A stretch of DNA of 64,000 bases from an uncultured Mediterraneibacter sp. (GTDB lineage Bacteria; Bacillota; Clostridia; Lachnospirales; Lachnospiraceae). The stretch spans positions 1 to 64,000 of the forward strand of contig NZ_CALWFZ010000006.1 in assembly GCF_944377805.1 (NCBI RefSeq). The letters run 5' to 3'. A model generated the notes under the pieces. That model was not told where the DNA came from. It was given only the letters and a program-made list of their open reading frames with translations, and did no database searches. Below, piece after piece: positions 33,900 to 42,851 of this stretch; the first letter of the stretch is position 1; every line of letters begins with the position of its first letter. A program made the translations under genes and the position numbers.

Positions 33900-36401
33900 T
33901 CATTCCTTTGATACCGCCCGCATAATGCGAAGCAGCATGTCTCCGGTTCCCACATTATAGCCGCTCTCCGCATAGACGCCTGTGAGCGTCCTGTCAACGG
34001 CCAGAAGAAATGGCAGCGCCTCCGGATCTTTATACATCCTGCGCGCAAGCTGCCGCTGAACTTTTCTCTCCGGGTCAAAGAGCACTCCCGCCTTCGGGAG
34101 CGCAGCAACCGTCCGGGAAAATGTAGGGGAGCCGAGATCTTTGCAATCTTTTAACACAAAACAAAGCCTGCCGCCGAGAGAATGAAACGCCTCCTCTTTC
34201 TCCCTGATCTCATTTAGAATATGTTCTGCCGGCTCTTTATCCCTCTCAATCCAGATAAAAATCATCTCTCCGTTTTCCGCGATCTCCCCGGCTGCTGTCC
34301 TGACTGCGCCGCTTTCATCAGACAGCGCAAAGTCTTCAAGATCTGCATTCATCAGAAGGTCACTTGTTTCCGCCTGTCGCATCATAAGATCGATCACATA
34401 CTCCGATTCCCCTTCCACGTCAAAAGTACACACCGCCGCGAACTGGTCTCCGCCCGGCAGACGATTCGTTGTGATTACGCGGTATCTTCCCGGAGAGAGC
34501 CACGCAAAGTCGTATTCCCCGGATCCGCTCCCCAGACGCAGAGAGCGCCAGCCTTTTTCTGTCTTTTTACTGACCGACCAGTTCTCTCCGTATAACCATG
34601 CTGTCTCCCCTGTCTGCCTGAAACGGATAAACGCCGTGCGGGGTGATCTTTCCCCCATGACGCGCGCTTTTTCCTCAACCGGATCGAGCCTGGCGGGAAT
34701 CCCGAAGGTCCGGCATATGGCGGCAAACAATATCTCCTGAGAGCGGCCGGAGCCATACCCGTATTCGAGCATCCCCTCCGGCAACGTGATCAGCTTCGGA
34801 TACTCCTTCTCTTCCATCTCACGGATATGGCTTCTGATCCAGTTCCGTATCTGTCCGGGATCTCTGCGGAAGCGCTCCTCCTCTTCCTCTGTGAAGCATG
34901 CTTTGATCACGCTTCTGTATGCCGACGGCTGTTCCAGGCCGATCCGGGGCGCAAGTACATACGCGCGAAACAGGTTTTCCGGCACGGAGTCTTTCCATTT
35001 CATAGCTTCGTGGAAATGATCGTACAGGATTTCCGCCGTACAGTCTCTCAGATCTTTTTCCGCGAGGTTTTCAACCATGATTCTCTTCCATCTGTCGTCA
35101 CCGGGCATCTTTTCCAGAAACCTCCGAATCTGAGCGTCATTTCCCTCCGAAGTACGCATCTTATGACGGTACCGTTTCAGCGCTCTGATCTTTTTCTCCC
35201 CGTCCGCTTTATTACGTTTGGCGGCATGTCCATACAATTTCGGGTTTTCACCGGGCGCCGCCATGTCAAAGCTGATCCAGCCCCCGGCGCTGTAAAACGG
35301 ATCTTCCCGTGCCACGGCTACGATGACTTCCCCATCCCGCTCCACCCTTGCCACCACGCTTCCCTCCAGATCCTCACTGCGCGCATGGATCATCAGACTG
35401 CCCAATCCGGTTTGTGCCCGGAACTCTCCTTTACTGCCGGTTTTTCCTGAAATTACCGGCACGAGCCGGGCATAATTGAGCACTTCACATGATACCTGCG
35501 CCCCAGGAACGGCTCTCCCACTTTCGTCAACCACCCGCACGAGAAGTTGTGCCGTAAGGGCATACCTTTCAAGTTCAGAAACAGCCGTTGTCATCCCTTC
35601 TTGCATCACAATCTCTCCGTCCGGTTTCTGGCTTCCGTATACCTGGGAGCTGATCATCATTGCCCTCGAGGCGGCCCCCGTAAACCAGCCTTTGTCCAGT
35701 GTCTCCTCGGGCTCGCATGCTCCCAGATAACGCCACTTTCCATCGCACCACGCCTCGACCCACGCATGGTTGTCATCGCAGTGGGACCACCTCTGAGCAT
35801 ACACTTGCCGGGCGGGGATCCCCACGCTTCGCAGTACATTAACGGTAAAAACAGACTCTTCCCCGCAGCGCCCGATACCGCTCCGGTACACCGCTTCCGC
35901 TGAGAGCGTTCTGTCGTCACTGCACCGATAAGTTACTTCCTCCGCACACCAGTAATTGACCTCAAGAATCGCATTTTTTACTGTTTTCCCCGTCAGACGC
36001 TCTTTTACCTTTTCATAAAAGAGTTTCCGGCAGGGCGTAATTCCTTCCGTATTCACCCGGTGATACACGACGTAATCAAGAAACAGCCGCTCCTCTTTGC
36101 GGCGAGAGTCCTCTTCCTCCGCTATCTTCCATACGCCTTCCCTCATCAGGAGAGCGCCGTGACGGGCAAACGCATAAAATGTCTCATACGGATAATTTAC
36201 CACATCGGAAAGGGGCATGTTTGCATAAAGATACTTCAGCAGAAGTACTGTATTTTCCCCGGATCCTCCTCTTTTTTCTCTGCCTATTTTTTTGCTGATT
36301 TCTTCCGCCTTTTTCACGATGCGGCCGCCAGGCTCCGTCAATCTGAGCATGAACCGGTCGTATTCCGTCTCGATCTGTCTCTTTGTCACTTCCAAAAGCA
36401 T
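33900..36401 (-). CDS. Transglutaminase-like domain protein
   Basis: 833 residues. A transglutaminase-like cysteine-protease fold lies at about 165-235: GRCGEESVFTVNVLRSVGIPAR (Cys) and DDNHAWVEAWCDGKW (His), with acidic residues in GACEPEE as the probable third catalytic position. The remainder contains a carboxypeptidase-regulatory-like beta domain (about 285-350), a helical region and a second transglutaminase-like stretch (LEYGYGSGRSQEILFAAICRTFGIPARLDPVE) that lacks the Cys. No signal peptide, so probably cytoplasmic. It is the last gene of the fucosidase/ABC operon, 15 bases after the permease. The substrate is unknown. Confidence 0.82.
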   Translation of the reverse strand: MLLEVTKRQIETEYDRFMLRLTEPGGRIVKKAEEISKKIGREKRGGSGENTVLLLKYLYANMPLSDVVNYPYETFYAFARHGALLMREGVWKIAEEEDSRRKEERLFLDYVVYHRVNTEGITPCRKLFYEKVKERLTGKTVKNAILEVNYWCAEEVTYRCSDDRTLSAEAVYRSGIGRCGEESVFTVNVLRSVGIPARQVYAQRWSHCDDNHAWVEAWCDGKWRYLGACEPEETLDKGWFTGAASRAMMISSQVYGSQKPDGEIVMQEGMTTAVSELERYALTAQLLVRVVDESGRAVPGAQVSCEVLNYARLVPVISGKTGSKGEFRAQTGLGSLMIHARSEDLEGSVVARVERDGEVIVAVAREDPFYSAGGWISFDMAAPGENPKLYGHAAKRNKADGEKKIRALKRYRHKMRTSEGNDAQIRRFLEKMPGDDRWKRIMVENLAEKDLRDCTAEILYDHFHEAMKWKDSVPENLFRAYVLAPRIGLEQPSAYRSVIKACFTEEEEERFRRDPGQIRNWIRSHIREMEEKEYPKLITLPEGMLEYGYGSGRSQEILFAAICRTFGIPARLDPVEEKARVMGERSPRTAFIRFRQTGETAWLYGENWSVSKKTEKGWRSLRLGSGSGEYDFAWLSPGRYRVITTNRLPGGDQFAAVCTFDVEGESEYVIDLMMRQAETSDLLMNADLEDFALSDESGAVRTAAGEIAENGEMIFIWIERDKEPAEHILNEIREKEEAFHSLGGRLCFVLKDCKDLGSPTFSRTVAALPKAGVLFDPERKVQRQLARRMYKDPEALPFLLAVDRTLTGVYAESGYNVGTGDMLLRIMRAVSKE

Positions 36402-36416
36402 AGTTTCTCTCCTCCG

Positions 36417-37286
36417 CTATTCCTTAACCGCTCCGGCCGCCAGGCCGCCTTCCACCTTCTCCTGGAACACCAGATAGATGATCAGGGGAAGGGCCACCGT
36501 GATCACGATTGCCGCCATCAGCGGACCGTAGTCGCTTCCACGCTCGCCGTTAAAATTCAGAAGTCCCAGCGCCACCGGCTTTAGACTCTTGTCATTGATA
36601 AAGAGCAGTGGGAAGAGGATATTGTTCCAGGCACTCAGGAAGTTAAAGATCGAGATCGTCGAGAGGGCCGGTACTGTCATCGGAAGCATGACATGTCTGT
36701 AGATCTGAAAATAAGAAGCTCCATCGATCAGGGCCGCTTCTTCCAGCGATTTATTTACGCCTTTCATAAAACTTGTCACAACAATGATGCTGAACGGCAG
36801 GCTGAACGCCGTGTAGATCAGGATCAGAGCCGGAATATTGTTCTTCAGACTCAGCGCGCTGATCATATATGAGGTAGGCACAAGTACAGTGTGCATCGGC
36901 ACCATCATGCCAAGTGTGAAAAACACAAGGAGGAATTTGCTGCATTTAAAGTCAAACCGGGACAGCACATACGCCGCCATCGACGAGACGAGCGCCAACA
37001 GAGTCACCGTCGCAAACGACTGTATCAGGCTGTTTATAAAGTAGACGCCCATGTTGGCTTCTGTCCACGCTTCCGCATAGTTTCCCCACTGCACCACATC
37101 CGGCAGACCAAAGGGCTCCTGAAAGATCTCCACTTTCGTCTTCAGAGAAGACAGTACTGTAAAGAACATCGGCGCGGCAAAGATAAAGGCCGCGAAAATC
37201 AGAAGTACATACATCAGCCCCCTGCCTGGGGTCAGCTTCTTTTTTATTCCGCTTTTCTTTTTAGTTTTTTTTCTCTTTTTGCTCAC
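36417..37286 (-). CDS. Sugar ABC transporter permease, MalG type (fucoside locus)
   Basis: 289 residues with six helices and the EAA loop (EEAALIDGASYFQIYRHVMLP) that docks the ATPase. The N-terminus is very basic (SKKRKKTKKKSGIKKK). It pairs with the MalF-type permease 12 bases upstream and the solute-binding protein at 38262. No ATPase gene is in the operon, so a shared MsmK-like ATPase is expected. Confidence 0.92.
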   Translation of the reverse strand: MSKKRKKTKKKSGIKKKLTPGRGLMYVLLIFAAFIFAAPMFFTVLSSLKTKVEIFQEPFGLPDVVQWGNYAEAWTEANMGVYFINSLIQSFATVTLLALVSSMAAYVLSRFDFKCSKFLLVFFTLGMMVPMHTVLVPTSYMISALSLKNNIPALILIYTAFSLPFSIIVVTSFMKGVNKSLEEAALIDGASYFQIYRHVMLPMTVPALSTISIFNFLSAWNNILFPLLFINDKSLKPVALGLLNFNGERGSDYGPLMAAIVITVALPLIIYLVFQEKVEGGLAAGAVKE

Positions 37287-37298
37287 TGCATCCGCCTC

Positions 37299-38186
37299 CT
37301 AATCATTCTTCCCTATCTTTGCCGACATGAAGTTGCTTGCAAATGTCGCCACGGTACAGATAATCATGATCAGAATACCTATCGCACTTCCGAGGCCGTA
37401 GTGGCTGTACTTGAACGCCTCATTGTACATCAGTGTCGTCGGCAGATTCGTAAGGCCGTTTGGCCCGCCCTGCGTCATGGCGAATACAAGGTCAAACACT
37501 TTGACGGAGCCGATAATGTCCATCATCACGCACATCGAGAGAATCGGCTTAAGCTTCGGAACCGTGATGCTGAAAAACTGCTGCACCGGAGTCGCGCCGT
37601 CAATAGAAGCCGCCTCGTACAGTTCCTCCGGGATCGTCGTAAGTCCCGCAAGGAGAATGACCATATAGTATCCTACTCCGGCCCATACATTCACGAATAC
37701 GATCGTGTTCATCGCCGTTGCTTCATTGACGAGCCATGAAGTTACAAGATTTCCCAGTCCCGCTGAGTCAAGCATCGCGTTAAACGCGCCGTTGGGCATG
37801 AATATGAAATACCACATCAGGCCTACCGCTGTGAGCGGAAATACCGTCGGCACGAAGAAAAGCGCTTTAAACAGCCTGTAGCATTTACATTTCGCATTAA
37901 TCGCCACCGCCATAAGAAGCGCAACCGGCGTGTGGAACAATACGCTGACAATTACCATCTTTGCCATGTTTTTCAGCGCCAGGATCACATCCGGATCCTG
38001 AAATGCGGCAACATAATTTTTGATTCCTACAAATGTGATCTCCGAACCTGCGATTCCGTTCCAGTTTACCAGCGAAAAGAATATCGCGCCGATAATGGGA
38101 ATGATCTGAAACAGAATATAGATTGCCAGTGCCGGGACAATAAAGAGAAAAATCCCTATTTTGGCTTTTCTGCTTTTGACTTTCAT
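37299..38186 (-). CDS. Sugar ABC transporter permease, MalF type (fucoside locus)
   Basis: 295 residues, six helices, EAA loop YEAASIDGATPVQQFFSITVPKL. Partner of the downstream permease in the importer for the glycan handled by the GH29 enzyme. Separated from the binding-protein gene by a strong hairpin that would lower permease expression relative to it. Confidence 0.92.
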   Translation of the reverse strand: MKVKSRKAKIGIFLFIVPALAIYILFQIIPIIGAIFFSLVNWNGIAGSEITFVGIKNYVAAFQDPDVILALKNMAKMVIVSVLFHTPVALLMAVAINAKCKCYRLFKALFFVPTVFPLTAVGLMWYFIFMPNGAFNAMLDSAGLGNLVTSWLVNEATAMNTIVFVNVWAGVGYYMVILLAGLTTIPEELYEAASIDGATPVQQFFSITVPKLKPILSMCVMMDIIGSVKVFDLVFAMTQGGPNGLTNLPTTLMYNEAFKYSHYGLGSAIGILIMIICTVATFASNFMSAKIGKND

Positions 38187-38220
38187 TTATGTTTTCCCTT
38201 CTTTGTTTAGTAGAAAGAAA

Positions 38221-38252
38221 CGGGGCCCGGACAGCATTACTGCCGGGCCCCG
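38221..38252 (-). terminator. Intercistronic hairpin after the binding-protein gene (fucoside locus)
   Basis: 10 perfect pairs (CGGGGCCCGG/CCGGGCCCCG) plus CAG/CTG past a bulge; loop of five. It begins nine bases after the binding-protein stop and is followed by TTTCTTTCT on the minus strand. Typical of partial terminators or mRNA stabilisers that raise binding-protein yield. Confidence 0.65.
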
Positions 38253-38261
38253 TGGATAATC

Positions 38262-39587
38262 TTATAGGCTGCTGTCTATCTCTGCCTGAATCTCCGCCGC
38301 CGCGTCTTCAGGCGTCGAGCCTGTAAAAATGCTTGCTATCGAATTTCTCGATCTGTCCTGCATGGATGTCAGCGGATCATAGTCAAAAATATCCTGAGCG
38401 ATTCCCGTAGACTCGTTTCCCTCTTCAATCACTCTTAGCAGAAGCGGATCGAGCGCATTTTCATCCAGTTCTACGTCTGTTCTCGGGATCAGCATGGCGG
38501 ATTCCTCCGCAAATCTCTTCGTTGCCTCCGGGCCGGTAAGCATTTTAAGCAGTTCCAGCGTAAGATCCAGTTCTTTTCCTTCCAGCTTGCCGCTGACCAT
38601 CAGCGGGCTTATCGTCTGCATATCTTCATCTTTAAACTCAGGTTTCTCCTCGAAATACGGAAATTTGGCAAATGCAATGCTGTCGCTTACCGCAGTCTCC
38701 GCAGGATCAGTAAATGAGCTGATATTCCACGGTCCTGTAATTACCATCGCCGCCTCCCCTGTCTGGAAGGAAGTCATTGCCATCGTATCTGTCAGCCCCG
38801 CGCAGTTCGGGTCAAACGCCCCTGCGTCAATCAGATCTTTTACATACTGAAGCGTTTCTATCACATCATCATCTGTCCATTTCTTTTCTCTTGATCCAAG
38901 CTGTTTCGCAATGGATGTTCCAAGCCATCTGTACGAGATCAGGTTATGAAGGTGTCCCCCCATATATGTAGACTGAGTGCCTATGGCGATGGGAGTCACA
39001 TCAATCGCTTTGAGCTTCTCAATTGCATCCAGGAATTCTGTCCATGTCTGCGGAAATCCAGAGATGCCGGCTTTGTCAAACAGGTCTGTATTATAGAAGA
39101 ATCCAATCACTCCGGACTCTGATGGCGCCGCGTATGTGCCCTCATATCCCGGCACCTGGTAGTAGGCAAGCGAACTCTCCATAAATCCTCCTCCCCACTC
39201 AGTATCTTCCTCCAGATACGGCTGCAGATCGAGAATCATACCGTTATCGATATACTCGCTTAAGTTGGCAACGCCCTGAATACGAAAGATATTCGCCATC
39301 TCTCCTGATGCAATATCCGTGGAGAGCACGTTGTTGTAAGCAGACTCGTCACTCTGTGAGTCATCGATAATCTTCACTTCCGGGTGCTTCTCCTTGAATT
39401 CATCCAGAATATCGTTCCAGATTCCGACCTGTGGGGATGTTCCCGACATTCTTGTCAGAAGGCGGATCGTCACTGTCTCCCCGGATGCCGGGCCGCTGTC
39501 TCCCATATCTGTACATCCCGCTAAAAGTCCGAGCACCATAGCGCCAGTCAGCGCTGCCGCCGTAATTCTTTTTCTTTTGTTTCTCAT
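38262..39587 (-). CDS. Extracellular solute-binding lipoprotein (fucoside locus)
   Basis: 441 residues. Lipoprotein signal peptide with lipobox LAGC at about residues 22-25, then a family 1 binding-protein fold (VKIIDDSQSDESAYNNVL; TYAAPSESGVIGFFYNTDLFDKAGI; MVITGPWNISSF). It captures the substrate for the two permeases. It lies 32 bases after the fucosidase gene. Fucosylated oligosaccharides are the likely ligand from context; this is inference. Confidence 0.92.
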   Translation of the reverse strand: MRNKRKRITAAALTGAMVLGLLAGCTDMGDSGPASGETVTIRLLTRMSGTSPQVGIWNDILDEFKEKHPEVKIIDDSQSDESAYNNVLSTDIASGEMANIFRIQGVANLSEYIDNGMILDLQPYLEEDTEWGGGFMESSLAYYQVPGYEGTYAAPSESGVIGFFYNTDLFDKAGISGFPQTWTEFLDAIEKLKAIDVTPIAIGTQSTYMGGHLHNLISYRWLGTSIAKQLGSREKKWTDDDVIETLQYVKDLIDAGAFDPNCAGLTDTMAMTSFQTGEAAMVITGPWNISSFTDPAETAVSDSIAFAKFPYFEEKPEFKDEDMQTISPLMVSGKLEGKELDLTLELLKMLTGPEATKRFAEESAMLIPRTDVELDENALDPLLLRVIEEGNESTGIAQDIFDYDPLTSMQDRSRNSIASIFTGSTPEDAAAEIQAEIDSSL

Positions 39588-39619
39588 AGCACTGTTTCCT
39601 CCTTTTCTTTTTTCTATCC

Positions 39620-40909
39620 TCAGCCTCTTAAAGGCTCGAACACCGGCTTTTCTTCCTCCAGCTCCAGGCAGACGCAGTAGTTTTTCTCACTTCTCATATC
39701 TCTTGGGAACTCCAGCGATACACAAGGATCTCCTTCACAGCTTATCTCTGATACGCATCCTACTTCCCGTCCGTCTCTGAGAATATACGCCTTTTTCACA
39801 CGATTCGCGCAATTGAGAATCTCCAGTCTCTTCATCGGTTTGAATACATGTATGTACATGCGATTCTTTTTACATGTAAACTCCACTCCGTCAAGTTCAT
39901 ATGGATAGACCGGGGAGGCCACTGTCGCGAATATTCCATCAGCATTTTCTTTTACATACTTTCCAACTTTATTAAGAATCTTAATACTTTCTTTGGGAAC
40001 TATTCCATTTCCTTTTGGTCCGACGTTGAGCAGATAATTTCCGCCCCGGCTGTTAATCTTGATTAAGAGGCGGAGAATACTGTCTGCATCCTTCCAGTTG
40101 TCATCGTCTTTGTTATACCCCCATGTATCGTTCATAGTTGCCGGTACTTCCCAGTCGCCTTCATATGGAAGTCTCGGGATAAAGTTATCTCCTGTTGTCA
40201 TGTAATCTCCCAGCTGGTTTCCGATTCTCCCGCTGATAACGCAGTCCGGCTGAATAGATTTTACGATGTCTATGCACTCCCGGCTCTGCTGCCTGGTCAT
40301 TCCCATCGGCGTGTCAAACCAGATCAGGCAGATCTCACCGTAATCTGTCAGCAGCTCCTTAAGCTGCGGCTTTACTTTGTTATCCAGATACGACTGAAAG
40401 TCCTTCTTCGTATTGTCGTCTCGGAGCTGTTCTTCTGTTTTCATGCAGTGGGATACAAAACCGTTGGGGTCGTGCCAGTCCTGTGCCTGGGAATAGTACA
40501 GACCGAATTTCATATCGTATTTTCTGCAGGCGTCCGCCAGCTCCTTCACAATATCCCTCCGGCACGGTGTCGCTTTCACTGAATTGTAAGAGCTGGTTTC
40601 CGAGTCATACATTGCAAACCCTTCGTGATGTTTTGCCGTAAATACAACATATTTCATTCCCCAGTCCTCTTTTGCCCTTTTCACCAGTTCATCGGCGTCA
40701 AACTGATCCGGATCGAACCGGCTGGCGAGTTTTTCATATTCTCTGACCGGAATTCCAAGATTGTTCATGATCCATTCCGAAATATGATCTGTCTTTTTCC
40801 CGTTGTACTCTCCGGCAAGGATCGAATAAAGCCCGAAATGGATAAACAACCCGTATTTTGCCTCTTTGAACCACTGCTGTTTCGTGTCCGGGATTCTGTC
40901 AGTTTTCAT
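39620..40909 (-). CDS. Alpha-L-fucosidase (GH29)
   Basis: 429 residues. GH29 features: WFKEAKYGLFIHFGLYS, VVFTAKHHEGFAMYDS, FGLYYSQAQDWHDPNGF, the nucleophile Asp199 in LIWFDTPMG, and NYLLNVGPKGNG. No signal peptide, so it acts inside the cell on imported fucosides. The ATG at 40909 is preceded by AAGGAGAGGG; the earlier frame start at 41023 would include the operator region. First gene of the fucosidase-ABC-transglutaminase operon. The acid/base residue cannot be assigned by eye. Confidence 0.93.
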   Translation of the reverse strand: MKTDRIPDTKQQWFKEAKYGLFIHFGLYSILAGEYNGKKTDHISEWIMNNLGIPVREYEKLASRFDPDQFDADELVKRAKEDWGMKYVVFTAKHHEGFAMYDSETSSYNSVKATPCRRDIVKELADACRKYDMKFGLYYSQAQDWHDPNGFVSHCMKTEEQLRDDNTKKDFQSYLDNKVKPQLKELLTDYGEICLIWFDTPMGMTRQQSRECIDIVKSIQPDCVISGRIGNQLGDYMTTGDNFIPRLPYEGDWEVPATMNDTWGYNKDDDNWKDADSILRLLIKINSRGGNYLLNVGPKGNGIVPKESIKILNKVGKYVKENADGIFATVASPVYPYELDGVEFTCKKNRMYIHVFKPMKRLEILNCANRVKKAYILRDGREVGCVSEISCEGDPCVSLEFPRDMRSEKNYCVCLELEEEKPVFEPLRG

Positions 40910-41003
40910 CGCCCTCTCCTTCCCTCCGTCTTTACGCTCTCTTTTTCCTTCTGTTTCTGTGGTGTATAAAATATATAACGTTTCTTCATTTTCAACAATG
41001 TTC

Positions 41004-41031
41004 ATTTCCCACTTTTTTGTCAATTTCCCAC
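41004..41031 (-). promoter_or_regulatory. Direct repeats upstream of the fucosidase operon
   Basis: Minus strand: two copies of GTGGGAAAT (41031-41023 and 41012-41004), 19 bases start to start, each followed by a GACA/AACA-like end. Tandem direct repeats about two helical turns apart are typical sites for dimeric AraC-type activators such as the regulator at 42836. Confidence 0.5.
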
Positions 41032-41059
41032 ATGAATTCCGGTATTTTCGGATTATATT

Positions 41060-41088
41060 TTGACAAATCGCCCTGTAATTTCTATAAT
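41060..41088 (+). promoter_or_regulatory. Consensus promoter of the YesM/AraC two-component operon
   Basis: TTGACA (41060-41065), 17-base spacer, TATAAT (41083-41088). A perfect sigma-A consensus, divergent from the fucosidase operon. Confidence 0.8.
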
Positions 41089-41132
41089 AATTTCAAATAT
41101 GTCCCCCTTAATCAGCACTGCAAGGAGGCCTT

Positions 41133-42851
41133 ATGTCAAAAAAACTATTCAAATTTAACACAAGCACCATACGCTTTGACTATTTCCGCAATATGTCTCT
41201 CACCGCGGTACTCTTTATGGCTCTGCTCTTTGTCAGTACCTCCCTTGTGTTTTTATATAATTCCTTTTTACTTAAAAGTGATGATTCCCACAATCAGCTG
41301 AGTTACATTTCCGATCAGCTGCGCTACTACCTTACTTCTGTAGACAATTACTCTAAGACGATTTTCTCAGATTCAAAAGTGCAGAATTATATGGCAGATT
41401 ATCTGAAAGATGATGTGACACAACAGGATACGCTGGATGTCAGACAGCAGATCTGTCAGATCATACAGTCCACGCCTTTTATACATTCCGTCAGACTCTA
41501 CTCATCCGACGGCACGTTCATAGTTGCATCAGAATCGTTTACGACTCCCGGGGATCTTATCGATCCCGCTGAATATACGCAATGGTCTGTAGGAGTCAGG
41601 ACGAAGGTCGGAAGTATCAGCGAAGAGTTGAAAGTGCTCTCCTATACCCGTCCGTTTTACAGCATTTCCACCGGAAGCCTGCTGGGCTATATAGAAATAT
41701 CCATTCCTGAGAGCAGAATCTCCGAGATTTATTCCGGGCGAAACGGACAGCAGAATATTTTCATGACGGACAGCCAGAATACAGTGCAGAGCACTTCCGG
41801 CAGCCCGTCTCTTGACGGCGTCTTTTTATACGGTGACAGAATCCGGGATAATTCCGGTTCCTTTTTTTCCGGGGGCAGCCTCATATTTTACGAGTATTTT
41901 CCGATACTGGACTGGTATATCATAAGCGAAACTCCCTTGGGCGTTTTTCTTCACTCTATCATCCCTCTGCTCGGAGTCTTGCTGCTCATCGCCCTTATGA
42001 TCGCGGGTTCCTGTATCTATGTGTCGCGCAAAGTTGCTCACAGAGTCACATCTCCTCTGAGCCGTCTGGCCGCTCATATGCACAAGGTCAACGAAGGCCA
42101 TTGGGAACCTGTACAGATTGAGCCGTGTAATGATGAAATCTTCGTTCTCTTCGAGTCGTTTAACAGCATGATTGTCAGACAGACAAAAATGAGAGACGAT
42201 CTGCTTCACGCCGAACAGATGAAGCGGCAGCTTTCACTCTCACTGCTCCAGGAACAGGTCAACCCTCATTTCCTCTACAATACACTGGACAATATCTGTT
42301 CCCTGGCCGAACTGAATGAGAAAGACACGCTGATCCATCTGACCATGAGCCTTTCGGCATTCTACCGGTACAGTCTCAGCAAAGGTAAAATGCATGTCAC
42401 GGTAAAAGATGAGCTGGATATTTCGCGCGCTTATCTGGAAATCATGAAGATACGCTATATCAGCAAGTTTGACTACACAATCGAATGTCAGGAAAATCTT
42501 AAGACCTGCCCCTGCATCAAACTGCTCCTTCAGCCGGTTATTGAAAACAGTATCTATCACGGGATAAAGGAGCTCGCCCGCCGCGGATATATTGCCGTCC
42601 GGGCAGATACAGCAGACGGCGCTTTACGTTTTACAGTGGAAGATAACGGAAAAGGACTTACAGAATCTGATTTTGAGAAGATACGATCCGGAAAAAGCTC
42701 CCATTTCGGGATTAAGAGCATACACAACCGGATCCAGCTCTACTACGGGCCGGAATACGGACTTACAATACGCAACAGAGAAGGAGGCGGGTGCGTTACC
42801 GTCATCACGATTCCACTGCCGGAGGAGGAGACACAATGGCAATCAATCTGA
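41133..42851 (+). CDS. YesM-type sensor histidine kinase
   Basis: 572 residues. Transmembrane helices at about 21-45 and 272-296 flank an extracellular Cache-like sensor. A HAMP region (about 297-350) leads to the His_kinase domain with QVNPHFLYNTLDNIC (His379) and an HATPase domain (VIENSIYHGIKEL; DNGKGL). It phosphorylates the AraC-type regulator whose gene overlaps its end by 16 bases. AAGGAGG precedes the ATG. Such pairs control adjacent carbohydrate ABC importers, here the fucosidase operon. Confidence 0.93.
   Translation: MSKKLFKFNTSTIRFDYFRNMSLTAVLFMALLFVSTSLVFLYNSFLLKSDDSHNQLSYISDQLRYYLTSVDNYSKTIFSDSKVQNYMADYLKDDVTQQDTLDVRQQICQIIQSTPFIHSVRLYSSDGTFIVASESFTTPGDLIDPAEYTQWSVGVRTKVGSISEELKVLSYTRPFYSISTGSLLGYIEISIPESRISEIYSGRNGQQNIFMTDSQNTVQSTSGSPSLDGVFLYGDRIRDNSGSFFSGGSLIFYEYFPILDWYIISETPLGVFLHSIIPLLGVLLLIALMIAGSCIYVSRKVAHRVTSPLSRLAAHMHKVNEGHWEPVQIEPCNDEIFVLFESFNSMIVRQTKMRDDLLHAEQMKRQLSLSLLQEQVNPHFLYNTLDNICSLAELNEKDTLIHLTMSLSAFYRYSLSKGKMHVTVKDELDISRAYLEIMKIRYISKFDYTIECQENLKTCPCIKLLLQPVIENSIYHGIKELARRGYIAVRADTADGALRFTVEDNGKGLTESDFEKIRSGKSSHFGIKSIHNRIQLYYGPEYGLTIRNREGGGCVTVITIPLPEEETQWQSI

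Noticed and set aside
36891..37739. Plus-strand frame of 282 codons
   Set aside because: Antisense to two ABC permeases; His/Arg-rich shadow frame.
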